Shown here: positions 40,134 to 48,767 of the stretch, piece after piece
How positions within the stretch are numbered: the first letter of the stretch is position 1
Layout: every line of letters begins with the position of its first letter
Assembly: GCA_009911365.1 (NCBI GenBank)
Contig: QXXF01000026.1
Span: 1 to 53,788 of the forward strand
Reading direction: 5' to 3'
DNA: 53,788 nt
Source of the DNA: Clostridiales bacterium
GTDB lineage: Bacteria > Bacillota > Clostridia > Peptostreptococcales > Anaerovoracaceae
Notes under the pieces: generated by a model
The model's database searches: none
Told to the model about the DNA's origin: nothing
What the model saw: only the letters and a program-made list of their open reading frames with translations
Program-made: the position numbers and the translations under genes

Positions 40134-42186
40134 AATCAAAGGTCGGCTCCGCATTAGAGTGATCCAAAAGAAAATGACATGTTTACAAGCGGATCAGCTG
40201 CAATGTTATTTGTGTGACCAGCTAGGTGTGATATCAGTAAGAGTGCGGGAGCGCTTGTGTGACGCAGTGATTTGCTACCAGGGAGAACGAAATGCGGTGT
40301 TGGATGCTTTAAAAACCTTTGAATATGATCAGGCAGAGCTGCCAGACGCATATCTCCGTGACTCTGAAAGAGTCATGAATCGGGGTTATAAGGATAAACT
40401 CGTGAGCCATGTCGCATTGAGAGGACTTCATATGTTCCTGCTGCCTGCTTCAGTCAGAAAGATCACGACAATTGTAAAATCAGTAAAATATCTTCGTATG
40501 GGAATTCAGGCATTAAAGATGAAAAAGCTTCGAGTAGAAATCCTAGATGCTACTGCGATTGGGATTTCCATGCTGCGAGATGATTTTAAAACGGCAGGCT
40601 CTATCATGTTTTTGTTAGGCATTGGAGAAATTCTAGAAGAATGGACCCGCAAAAAAACGATAGGGGATTTGGCTAGAAGCATGTCCTTGAATATTGATAA
40701 AGTGTGGTGCTGGGATGGAAAGTCAGAAACCCTGATGCCAGCTTCGGATATTCAGCTGGAGGATATGGTAAGCGTACATATGGGGAGCGTCATTCCTTTT
40801 GATGGGGTCGTTATCAGTGGTGAAGCCATGGTAAATCAATCCTCATTGACAGGAGAATCCGTACCTGTTCACAGGGGGGAAGGTGCGTCTGTTTATGCTG
40901 GAACAGTGGTCGAAGAAGGGGAACTTATTGTACAAGTGAAAGAAACCAGTGGGGCCAGCAAGTTTGAGAAAATTGTCGCTATGATCGAAGACACAGAAAA
41001 ATTAAAATCCTCTCTTGAAGGGAATGCGGAGCGTTTAGCTGACAGGTTAGTGCCTTATACCTTGGTGGGCGCGATCCTAGCGTGGGTGATTACTCATAAC
41101 CCTGTTAAAGCGTTGACGATTCTCATGGTGGATTTTTCATGCGCGTTGAAATTAGCTATGCCGATTTCAGTGTTATCGGCTATGCGGGAAGCTGGAAAAT
41201 ATCAGATCACTGTCAAAGGCGGAAAGTACATGGAGGCCATGGCGGACGCGGATACTATTATTTTTGATAAAACCGGGACATTGACAAAGGCTCGGCCCAC
41301 AGTGGCAGATGTCGTGCCATTCAATACAGAAAAGCCAGATGAACTATTACGCATTGCCGCATGTTTGGAAGAACACTTCCCTCACTCCATCGCAAAGGCG
41401 GTTGTAGATGAAGCAAAAGTTAGAAACCTGGAGCATGAAGAATTGCATTCAGAGGTGGAATATTTAGTGGCGCATGGAATCTCTTCCATGGTAGATGGAA
41501 AAAAGACAGTGATCGGTAGCTACCATTTTGTCTTTGAGGATGAAAAATGCACCATAGACAAGAGGTATCGAAAACGGTTCGAATCATTGCGGCCGGAATG
41601 TTCGCATTTGTACATGGCGATAGAAGGCAGGTTGGCGGCGGCTATTTGTATCAATGACCCCCTTAGAGAAGAAGCCGCTGATGTAGTGAAAACCTTGAAG
41701 CAGATGGGCATTAAAAAGGTTGTGATGATGACCGGAGATGGTGACCGAACTGCGAAAGTCATTGCAGAGAAAGCTGGCGTGGATGAATACTATTCCGAGG
41801 TCCTTCCAGAGGACAAGGCGAAGTTCGTGGAGCAAGAAAAGAGCCAAGGGAAAACTGTTGTCATGATTGGAGATGGCATCAATGATTCTCCTGCGTTGTC
41901 AGCAGCAGACATAGGAATAGCCATTCACGATGGCGCAGAAATTGCTAGAGAAATCGCAGATGTGACTATTGGTGCGGATAATCTCCGAGGACTAGTCACT
42001 TTGAAACTGTTAAGTGATCGACTCATGGAGAGAATTCAGCGAAATTACAGAACCATCATAGGCGTGAATGGCGGAGTGATACTGTTAGGTCTGGGCGGTA
42101 TTCTGCAACCAACAACTTCGGCGTTGCTGCATAATGTATCGACGTTAGCGATAGGGCTGAGGAGCATGAGCAATTTATTGGAGTAG
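40108..42186 (+). CDS. P1B-type heavy-metal-transporting ATPase with Ser-Cys transmembrane motif
   Basis: This 692-residue metal pump has an N-terminal ferredoxin-like domain without CxxC (about residues 1-70), an actuator domain (SSLTGESVPVHRGEG), the membrane motif DFSCALKLAMP (Ser344-Cys345) in place of the common Cys-Pro-Cys, phosphorylated Asp387 (DKTGTLTKARP), and hinge MTGDGD / GDGINDSPAL. S-C motifs occur in CtpC-like exporters linked to Mn or Fe, so ferrous iron or manganese efflux is likely here beside feo genes. The ATG at 40111 has better spacing from GAGG than the one at 40108; both are possible. Confidence 0.92.
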   Translation: MMRFVIKHEIKGRLRIRVIQKKMTCLQADQLQCYLCDQLGVISVRVRERLCDAVICYQGERNAVLDALKTFEYDQAELPDAYLRDSERVMNRGYKDKLVSHVALRGLHMFLLPASVRKITTIVKSVKYLRMGIQALKMKKLRVEILDATAIGISMLRDDFKTAGSIMFLLGIGEILEEWTRKKTIGDLARSMSLNIDKVWCWDGKSETLMPASDIQLEDMVSVHMGSVIPFDGVVISGEAMVNQSSLTGESVPVHRGEGASVYAGTVVEEGELIVQVKETSGASKFEKIVAMIEDTEKLKSSLEGNAERLADRLVPYTLVGAILAWVITHNPVKALTILMVDFSCALKLAMPISVLSAMREAGKYQITVKGGKYMEAMADADTIIFDKTGTLTKARPTVADVVPFNTEKPDELLRIAACLEEHFPHSIAKAVVDEAKVRNLEHEELHSEVEYLVAHGISSMVDGKKTVIGSYHFVFEDEKCTIDKRYRKRFESLRPECSHLYMAIEGRLAAAICINDPLREEAADVVKTLKQMGIKKVVMMTGDGDRTAKVIAEKAGVDEYYSEVLPEDKAKFVEQEKSQGKTVVMIGDGINDSPALSAADIGIAIHDGAEIAREIADVTIGADNLRGLVTLKLLSDRLMERIQRNYRTIIGVNGGVILLGLGGILQPTTSALLHNVSTLAIGLRSMSNLLE

Positions 42187-42237
42187 TTTAAACAGTGCGG
42201 TCACATCGTTGACTTAATCATTAAGTCTATCATAGTG

Positions 42238-42274
42238 AAAAAAGACAGTCAAAATGAAATGACTGTCTTTTTTT
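42238..42274 (+). terminator. Terminator after the P-type ATPase gene
   Basis: AAAAAAGACAGTC pairs with GACTGTCTTTTTTT around a 10-base loop. Confidence 0.9.
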
Positions 42275-42307
42275 GTGGCATAAGTAGGAAAAATACTGTA
42301 AAAGGTA

Positions 42308-42361
42308 TTGACAGAGAAACGTGGTTAGTTTATACTAACTAAAAGGTTAGTGCAAACTAAC
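42308..42361 (+). promoter_or_regulatory. Promoter with two perfect operators ahead of the DUF2325 gene
   Basis: TTGACA (42308-42313), 17 bp, TATACT (42331-42336). Two perfect palindromes, GTTAGTTTATACTAAC (42324-42339) and GTTAGTGCAAACTAAC (42346-42361), lie 22 bp apart, about two DNA turns. The first covers the -10, so binding should block transcription. Confidence 0.85.
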
Positions 42362-42393
42362 AAAATGAATGTACCCTGTAGGAGGTGTTTGAT

Positions 42394-42675
42394 ATGAGCG
42401 TAGTAATCGTAGGCGGTCATGACCGAATGGTTGGTCAATATAAAAAGATATGCAAAAATTTCAGCTGCAAGGTAAAGGTTTTCACTCAAATGAAGGCGGA
42501 CTTCAATAAACAGATTGGATCCCCAGATTTAATGGTCCTATTTACAAGCACCGTGTCTCACAAAATGGTCAAGACAGCATTGAGTGGGATCGATGATTCT
42601 AGGACAGATGTGGTGCGCTGTCATACTAGCAGTGGAAATGCGTTAGCGGGGATCCTGGAAAATTGCCAGGGATGA
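42394..42675 (+). CDS. DUF2325 family protein
   Basis: This 93-residue cytoplasmic protein begins MSVVIVGGHDRMVGQYKKICK and contains VLFTSTVSHKMVKTAL, which match DUF2325, a small Rossmann-like family often found near feo genes in Clostridia. AGGAGG stands before the ATG at 42394; the frame is open from 42385. Function unknown. Its promoter carries the strongest operators of the region, so it is likely a metal- or regulator-controlled gene. Confidence 0.85.
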   Translation: MSVVIVGGHDRMVGQYKKICKNFSCKVKVFTQMKADFNKQIGSPDLMVLFTSTVSHKMVKTALSGIDDSRTDVVRCHTSSGNALAGILENCQG

Positions 42676-42794
42676 CTTAAGTCTTTACAACAGGCGGCGA
42701 AACTGGTATGATAGAAATAAGATTGATAATCCTCGGATTTTTCGGTTTTTGAGAGCTAAAATCAGTAATTCACAATTTTTTTCAATAATTTTCT

Positions 42795-43904
42795 TCATAG
42801 GATTACTGTGCCGCTGTAATAGTGGCGCAGTATTTCTTTATAGCTGTATCCGGCTTTTGCCATGCCATTGGCGCCATACTGACTCATCCCCACGCCGTGA
42901 CCAGAACCTGTCGTGGTAAAGGTGATCTTGTCCTGTGCTATGGAAATGGTGAAATTAGCGGAGTAAAGCCCCAGGGCTTCCCGGACTTGTTTGCCAGTGA
43001 CAGAGGCGGAACCGACCTGCATGGTCTCTACCCGGCCGCCGCTACTGTGGGATCTGATTTTGATATTGGAAGCTGTGACCGTCCCAAAGCTTTTCCCAGG
43101 GTAAGTGCGTTTTATTTTTTCTGCGAACTCGGAAATGGTCAGAGTTTCAGTCTCTTTTTGGTGGGTGGCCTCTTCTTCGTAAGGGCTTTCCACGCTGACG
43201 AGATAAGGAACTGCGGCAGCGAACACATCTTCACAGTTTTCCGTTTTGCCGCCACTGGAAGAGTGGAACAAGGCCTGCTCCACCAATTGTCCGTCGTAGT
43301 ACATTAGTTGACCCTTAGTAGCATCCACAGCTGCGGATATTTTTTTCCAGTCGTTGTTCATCCATGCGGAGCCTTTGTTTTTTTTCAGCTCTTGTTTGCC
43401 TTGATAGACTTGGCAATGTACAGTATCGCAAACAGGCGCGCTGCTATGGGCGGCTGGGTTGCCATTTTTCTTGGCCCGCAGATATTTGGAAAGAGAATAA
43501 GTCCGGGCAGCTACGGATTGGGCTTTCAATGCTTCTTCTTCGAAAGTGGAAGGCATTTCACTAGATACGACCCCCTTTACATAGATCTCAAAGGGGACTT
43601 TCTCTGTTTTGCCTATTGCGCTGCGGTACACGGTGATGGAAGCTGGCACAGATTCCTGTTGGATGTCGCTGGTGTCCGTGGGCTCCTCCTTAGGGGCGGC
43701 CTCTGCTTGGGTGGGGGTCTGTTCCTGAGTCTCCTGCGCAGTGAATAAGGATGTGATGGCAAAAGGAACGATGACTAAGACGAATAGGGTGACTGACAGC
43801 AGGAGCAGGGCGGGTTTCAGCAGTCCCAGGCCGCCAGCCCCGCGGCGAGACCTTGTCCTCAGAGAAAATACGCAGATGTTTGGTTTTTGTCTTCTTTGAT
43901 TCAT
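42795..43904 (-). CDS. spoIID: Stage II sporulation protein D
   Basis: This 369-residue membrane-anchored lytic transglycosylase acts with SpoIIM and SpoIIP during engulfment. It has a basic N-terminus, one membrane helix (about 30-53), a Pro/Glu-rich linker, and the SpoIID domain with catalytic Glu116 in GVVSSEMPSTFEEEALKAQSVAART, CDTVHCQVYQG, LFHSSSGGKTE and GHGVGMSQYGANGMA. It is larger than some SpoIID proteins because of the linker. It supports a spore-forming host. Confidence 0.93.
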   Translation of the reverse strand: MNQRRQKPNICVFSLRTRSRRGAGGLGLLKPALLLLSVTLFVLVIVPFAITSLFTAQETQEQTPTQAEAAPKEEPTDTSDIQQESVPASITVYRSAIGKTEKVPFEIYVKGVVSSEMPSTFEEEALKAQSVAARTYSLSKYLRAKKNGNPAAHSSAPVCDTVHCQVYQGKQELKKNKGSAWMNNDWKKISAAVDATKGQLMYYDGQLVEQALFHSSSGGKTENCEDVFAAAVPYLVSVESPYEEEATHQKETETLTISEFAEKIKRTYPGKSFGTVTASNIKIRSHSSGGRVETMQVGSASVTGKQVREALGLYSANFTISIAQDKITFTTTGSGHGVGMSQYGANGMAKAGYSYKEILRHYYSGTVIL

Positions 43905-43992
43905 GGGAGCCTCCAGACATAGAATTGCTACAGCTTATGCCTTGAAAAAGGAAAATATGCGTGGAGAATCCCGGTTATCTGTCTTGGGCAAC

Positions 43993-44021
43993 TTGCCCGG
44001 GGGCTTTCTTTATCGTATAAT
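43993..44021 (+). promoter_or_regulatory. Promoter of the fumarase operon
   Basis: TTGCCC (43993-43998), 17 bp, TATAAT (44016-44021). A small GGGCAA/TTGCCC hairpin overlaps the -35. Confidence 0.7.
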
Positions 44022-44068
44022 ATAAAGAAGTTCGCCTGAAGACACGGGTGAAACAAAAGGAGGTTTTT

Positions 44069-44911
44069 ATGAGGACGCTGGATGTAAAGGAGATCACAGA
44101 AGCCGTGGCCCAGATGGCTAGGGAAACCAACCATTTTCTCAGCAAAGACGTAAAGGAAGCCATCCGCGGGCAGGCGGAGGCAGAGCCTTGGCCAGTGGCT
44201 AAAGGTGTGCTAGAGAAAATTGAAGAAAATATCAGTATTGCGGAACAAGGCGAGCTGCCGCTTTGTCAAGACACGGGGATGGCCTGCGTGTTCTTGGAAG
44301 TGGGACAAGACGTACACTTGATAGGAGGTTCGGTGGCAGCGGCCATCCACGAGGGGGTGCGTCAGGGCTATCAGGATGGTTTCCTACGGAAATCCGTGGT
44401 AAAGGATCCGTTGCGGCGGGTCAACACAGGGGATAACACGCCAGCTCACATCCATTATGAAATCGTTTCCGGAGATAAAGTAAAAGTGATTTTTGCGCCA
44501 AAAGGCTTTGGATCGGAAAACATGAGCCAGATCAAAATGTTGCCCCCATCCGCAGGAGAGGAAGGGGTAAAAGATTTTGTGGTTCAGGTCTGTGAAGACG
44601 CAGGGGCGAACCCCTGCCCGCCCATCGTAGTAGGCGTAGGGATTGGAGGGACCTTTGACAAAGCGGCGCTCATGGCAAAGGAAGCACTCTTGATGCCCCT
44701 GGGTCAGCCAAATGGGGACCCGTTTTACGCGGACATGGAAAAAGAACTGCTTTCCAGGATCAATGCCTTGGGTATCGGTCCCCAGGGCTTTGGCGGACAG
44801 ACCACCGCTCTAGCAGTGAACATCAAGACAGCGCCGACCCATATCGCGGGACTTCCTGTGGCAGTTAATATAAATTGCCACGTCAGCAGGCACGCAGAAA
44901 GGATTTTATAG
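44069..44911 (+). CDS. fumA: Fumarate hydratase subunit alpha (class I)
   Basis: This 280-residue iron-sulfur subunit of a two-subunit fumarase or tartrate dehydratase forms the catalytic core with the next gene. Cluster cysteines occur in LPLCQDTGMACVF, EDAGANPCPP and NINCHVSRHAE. Other markers are RRVNTGDNTPAHIHYE and GSENMSQIKMLPPS. The ATG at 44069 follows AGGAGG. It hydrates fumarate to malate, or works in reverse, in anaerobic metabolism. The cluster is oxygen-labile. Confidence 0.93.
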   Translation: MRTLDVKEITEAVAQMARETNHFLSKDVKEAIRGQAEAEPWPVAKGVLEKIEENISIAEQGELPLCQDTGMACVFLEVGQDVHLIGGSVAAAIHEGVRQGYQDGFLRKSVVKDPLRRVNTGDNTPAHIHYEIVSGDKVKVIFAPKGFGSENMSQIKMLPPSAGEEGVKDFVVQVCEDAGANPCPPIVVGVGIGGTFDKAALMAKEALLMPLGQPNGDPFYADMEKELLSRINALGIGPQGFGGQTTALAVNIKTAPTHIAGLPVAVNINCHVSRHAERIL

Positions 44912-44922
44912 GGGAAATAGAG

Positions 44923-45480
44923 ATGGAACATCATATAACAGAACCTTTTACAAAGGAGAAATTTAAGGATTTGAAAGCAGGGGACACAGTGCTTTTGACA
45001 GGAACCATCTATACTGCCAGAGACGCTGCCCACAAGCGGATGATCGATATGCTCGAGCGAGAAGAAAGCCTGCCTTTTGATCTGAAAAACGCGGTCATCT
45101 ACTATGTGGGGCCCACACCGGAAAAGCCAGGGAATCCCATTGGATCCGCAGGGCCCACTACTAGCTATAGGATGGATGCCTATGCGCCAAGGCTTTTGGA
45201 TCTAGGCGAAACAGGGATGATCGGAAAAGGGCAGCGGTCCCAAGCAGTCAAAGACGCGGCCTTGCGAAACGGCGCGGTCTATTTCGCAGCCATTGGCGGC
45301 GCGGGCGCGCTGATGGCTCAAAGGGTGGAATCAGCGGAGATCATTGCCTTTGAAGATCTAGGAGCAGAAGCGGTGCGCAGGCTGCGGGTCAGGGATTTTC
45401 CAGTGACCGTGGTGCTGGACAGCGAGGGCGGAAACCTTTATGAAGAAGGCCGGAAAGCTTACCTGGAGAGCAGAGCATAG
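44923..45480 (+). CDS. fumB: Fumarate hydratase subunit beta (class I)
   Basis: This 185-residue subunit completes the class I hydratase. Markers are LKAGDTVLLTGTIYTARDAAHKR, GPTPEKPGNPIGSAGPTTSYRMD and IGKG. The ATG at 44923 is preferred; the frame is open from 44875, inside the end of fumA. The next gene starts immediately after the stop. The substrate could also be tartrate; fumarate is more likely from context-free frequency alone. Confidence 0.92.
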   Translation: MEHHITEPFTKEKFKDLKAGDTVLLTGTIYTARDAAHKRMIDMLEREESLPFDLKNAVIYYVGPTPEKPGNPIGSAGPTTSYRMDAYAPRLLDLGETGMIGKGQRSQAVKDAALRNGAVYFAAIGGAGALMAQRVESAEIIAFEDLGAEAVRRLRVRDFPVTVVLDSEGGNLYEEGRKAYLESRA

Positions 45481-46764
45481 ATGGAAAAACAGTATGTGAC
45501 AAACAATGGAATGGAGATTTTCCATTATCCAGGGAATCATCTTCACAGCTTTTGCGTCAGCCTTTATTTCAAAGCAGGGAGCCTTTATGAAACAGAGGCG
45601 GAAAACGGCATCACTCACTTTTTAGAGCATGTGGTCATTCGGAACATCAATTTTCTCATGGGAGGAAAGCTCTATGGGCATTTAGATCGGCTGGGCTTGA
45701 TGTTCAATGCGTGCACTTACAAGGAATTCGTGCAGTTTGAGCTGACCGGGGCTAGGGACCATATCCGAGAAGCCATGGACGTGCTGGTAAAGGTCTTTGA
45801 ACCCATTTGCCTCCCGGCAGCGGAGATCAAGATCGAGAGAAACCGCATCAAAGCAGAGATCCGGGAGGAAGATGAAAAGAACTCCCTGGGCTTTTTTACA
45901 GGGAACATCGTCTGGGAAGGGACCAGCCTGGCCCGCTCTATCACCGGACAAAGCACTAGGCTGGACAAGATGGGGAAGGCTGTTTTGCAGCAGGCCCACA
46001 GCAGACTCCTTTCTCCAGCTAATGGATTTTTTTATGTGACAGGCCATGCTCGGGAAGAAGACCTGGCTTATTTGAAACAAACGGTGGAGAGATATGGATC
46101 GGGATCAGGGAGCGACTTGGTTCCCAGGAGCAATTTCGCACCTTTGCCAAGATCGTTTTTTCGCAGGAACGGCAGGGTGGCCGTGAAGAAAAGCAAAGAC
46201 ACGGTGGTCCGATTTTCCTTTGACATTGATACTAGGAAATACAGTCAGGCCGCTTATATGCTGCTTTACGACATTCTCTTTGACTGTGAAAATTCCAAGA
46301 TCCATCAGGCCCTTTCCGAACAGTCCGGATATATTTACAGCTTTGATCCAGGACTGGAGCAGTACAGCAACATTGGGAATTTGTATTTCCAGTATGAAGT
46401 CCAACCTGCTCGTTTGCTGGGATCCACAGAGATGGTCATGAAACTGTTTTACGATCTGAAGCAGGGCATCCGGGATGAATTGGACTACGTGAAGCCAGCG
46501 TATATCGACAATGTGGAGCTGATCTTAGATCATGCGTCCAACCTGAACTGGGCACAGGCCTATGAGGGCCATATCCTAGAGAAGGGGAGCCGGGATCCAA
46601 AAGAGCGAAAGCGGGAATATGAAGCTGTTAGCCCGGAAGAAATCACAGCCCTTGCCAGGGAGGTTTTTACCTGTAAAAACCTGGTGGTCACAGTAAAAGG
46701 AAAAAAGAGCAAAAAGCTGGAGCAGGACCTGGAAAACATCGTGCGAAAGCTGGATGAGGAGTAA
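45481..46764 (+). CDS. M16 family zinc peptidase-like protein
   Basis: This 427-residue protein has the inverted zinc motif HFLEH (GITHFLEHVVI) near residue 46 and the distal Glu-containing helix (IEIKIERNRIKAEIREEDE), consistent with an active M16 (pitrilysin-like) domain. About 400 residues correspond to one M16 unit. Bacillus YmfF/YmfH occur as a pair; here only one is visible. It follows fumB directly, without its own promoter, and may process peptides in the cytoplasm. Confidence 0.85.
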   Translation: MEKQYVTNNGMEIFHYPGNHLHSFCVSLYFKAGSLYETEAENGITHFLEHVVIRNINFLMGGKLYGHLDRLGLMFNACTYKEFVQFELTGARDHIREAMDVLVKVFEPICLPAAEIKIERNRIKAEIREEDEKNSLGFFTGNIVWEGTSLARSITGQSTRLDKMGKAVLQQAHSRLLSPANGFFYVTGHAREEDLAYLKQTVERYGSGSGSDLVPRSNFAPLPRSFFRRNGRVAVKKSKDTVVRFSFDIDTRKYSQAAYMLLYDILFDCENSKIHQALSEQSGYIYSFDPGLEQYSNIGNLYFQYEVQPARLLGSTEMVMKLFYDLKQGIRDELDYVKPAYIDNVELILDHASNLNWAQAYEGHILEKGSRDPKERKREYEAVSPEEITALAREVFTCKNLVVTVKGKKSKKLEQDLENIVRKLDEE

Positions 46765-46767
46765 GAT

Positions 46768-47679
46768 ATGAAAATCGTGTTTTTAGACAGTGCTGTTATT
46801 AATCCTGGGGATATTTCCTGGGAGAGCATCGAACGGCTGGGGACCTTCCAGCCCTATAAACGGACCGCGCCAGAAGAGATCTCGGGGCGGCTTTCCGAGG
46901 CAGAGGCTGTATTTGTGGATTCCCTGCCTCTAAGCCAGGAGGTGATAGCAAAGTGTCCCAGCCTGAAATTCATTGGCATCGCTGCGACCGGATTCAATCA
47001 TGTGGATTTAAAGGCTGCGGAAAAACAAGGAATCGCAGTGGCAAACGTGCCGGCTTACTCTACGGATGCGGTGGCCCAGCACGCCATGGCACTGCTGCTG
47101 TCTCTTTCCAATCAGGCAGAGCTTTACAACAAGGCGGTCGTAGAAGGGGAATGGCAGAATTGCAAGGATTATACCTTCATGAAAGCACCTGTGACGCTGC
47201 TGGCGGGAAAGAGCCTGGGCATTGTGGGATATGGAAACATTGGCAAAAAAGTGGCCCAAATCGCAGAAGCCTTCGGCATGACAGTGCACGTTTACAGCAA
47301 GGAGCCGGAAAAGGCCGTCGCTTCGGATGTGGTATCGTTTCATTGTCCGCTGACAGAGGAAAACGCAGGGATGGTGAACCGGGCGTTTATTGAAAAAATG
47401 AAGAATGGCGCGATCCTCATCAATACCGCGCGGGGTGGGCTGGTAAATGAAGAGGACCTGGCTGCGGCCTTAAGATCCGGCAAGCTGGCAGGTGCTGGCC
47501 TTGACGTGCTGGCAAAGGAGCCGCCGGAAGAAGGCAATCCCCTCATTGGCCTGGAAAACTGCAAGATCACCCCACATATGGCTTTCATCCCTGTGGAAAC
47601 TAGGCGCACTGTGGTGGAAACCTGCGGGGCCAACCTGGAAAGCTTTATCCGGGGAGAAAGATTGAATCGGCTGGTATGA
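46768..47679 (+). CDS. D-isomer-specific 2-hydroxyacid dehydrogenase
   Basis: This 303-residue NAD-dependent enzyme has the Rossmann motif GYGNIGKKVAQ, the catalytic Arg in INTARGGLVNEEDL, Glu in AKEPPEEGNP and His in ITPHMAF. It interconverts 2-keto and D-2-hydroxy acids; glycerate, hydroxypyruvate or lactate are possible. It starts 3 bases after the peptidase gene and overlaps the next by 4 bases, so it belongs to one operon with the fumarase genes. Confidence 0.92.
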   Translation: MKIVFLDSAVINPGDISWESIERLGTFQPYKRTAPEEISGRLSEAEAVFVDSLPLSQEVIAKCPSLKFIGIAATGFNHVDLKAAEKQGIAVANVPAYSTDAVAQHAMALLLSLSNQAELYNKAVVEGEWQNCKDYTFMKAPVTLLAGKSLGIVGYGNIGKKVAQIAEAFGMTVHVYSKEPEKAVASDVVSFHCPLTEENAGMVNRAFIEKMKNGAILINTARGGLVNEEDLAAALRSGKLAGAGLDVLAKEPPEEGNPLIGLENCKITPHMAFIPVETRRTVVETCGANLESFIRGERLNRLV

Positions 47680-48767
47680 AGAAAAAGAGAAAAAAACGGA
47701 AGACAAAGAAACAGCTTCAAAGGCAGCGTAGGTTGCTGGTGGCCGCAGGGATTCTAACGGTCATTTTCGTAGCCCTAGGGGTTTTCGTTGGCAAAGAGAT
47801 GATACAAGGAAAAAATGGGGGAGAAACCCGGGCCATTTGGCTGGCTTATATGGACTACAAGGCTTTGGGGCTGTATAATAAAAAAGAAGCAGTGTTTCGG
47901 AAAAACGCAGAGGCTTTTTTCCAGGAGGCAAAGGCAAATTCCATCAATACCGTGTATTTCCATGTGCGGGCGTTCCGGGACGCGGCCTACAAGTCTCAGA
48001 CCTTTCCTATGAGCAGATACCTTTGGAGCAAGAAGAAGGAGATCCCTTACGATCCGCTGGAGATCATGGTAGGGCTGGCCGAAAAACACGGCATGGAGCT
48101 GCATGCCTGGCTGAACCCTTATCGGAACCGGGATTTTGACCAGGATATCCTGGATCCGGCGGATGAGAATTCTACGACAGAGATTCTTCTCTGTGTGGAG
48201 GAGATCTTAGGAAATTATGATGTGGATGGCATTCATTTCGATGACTATTTCTACCAGGAAGATTCTCAGGTCCCTGAAGAGGAAATGATGGAAAACGTCA
48301 ACAGGATGGTTCAGGCTATTTACAGCAAAGTGAAAGCTTATGGGCAGGAGATCCAGTTTGGCATCAGTCCAGCAGGCAATATTGGTTACTGTCAGTCCAT
48401 TGGCGCAGATGTGAAAACCTGGATGTCTCAGGAGGGATATGTGGATTATATCATGCCCCAGATTTACTGGACAGACCAGCACAGTGCTTCCTGGCGGGAG
48501 AAGATGTTCACCGATACTTTAGATGAATGGATAGAGCTCAATCAAGGGGAGATTCCGATGTATCCAGGACTCGCACTTTATCGGGCAGGAGAAAAGGCCA
48601 AGGATGATCCGGGCTGGCACGCATCTGGCAACAATGTGGCCCAGCAGGTGCGGACCCTGCGGGAAAAGGGCTGCCATGGCTTTGCCCTTTTCAGTGCTAG
48701 AGATCTTTTTCGCCAGGGCGCACGGGAAGAAATAAAAAATTACCAAGGAGAAGTGATAAACAAATGA
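47676..48767 (+). CDS. Glycosyl hydrolase-like 10 (GHL10) protein, membrane anchored
   Basis: This 363-residue protein has a very basic N-terminus (KKKRKKRKTKKQLQRQRR), one membrane helix (about 20-42), and a GHL10/DUF187 TIM-barrel domain (ETRAIWLAYMDYKALGL ... NTVYFHVRAFRDAAYKS ... GMELHAWLNPYRN ... VDGIHFDDYFYQ ... PQIYWTDQ). HFDDYFY carries likely acid residues. It is expected to act outside the membrane on wall or polysaccharide; the substrate is unknown. It overlaps neighbours by 4 bases on both sides. Confidence 0.87.
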   Translation: MKKKRKKRKTKKQLQRQRRLLVAAGILTVIFVALGVFVGKEMIQGKNGGETRAIWLAYMDYKALGLYNKKEAVFRKNAEAFFQEAKANSINTVYFHVRAFRDAAYKSQTFPMSRYLWSKKKEIPYDPLEIMVGLAEKHGMELHAWLNPYRNRDFDQDILDPADENSTTEILLCVEEILGNYDVDGIHFDDYFYQEDSQVPEEEMMENVNRMVQAIYSKVKAYGQEIQFGISPAGNIGYCQSIGADVKTWMSQEGYVDYIMPQIYWTDQHSASWREKMFTDTLDEWIELNQGEIPMYPGLALYRAGEKAKDDPGWHASGNNVAQQVRTLREKGCHGFALFSARDLFRQGAREEIKNYQGEVINK

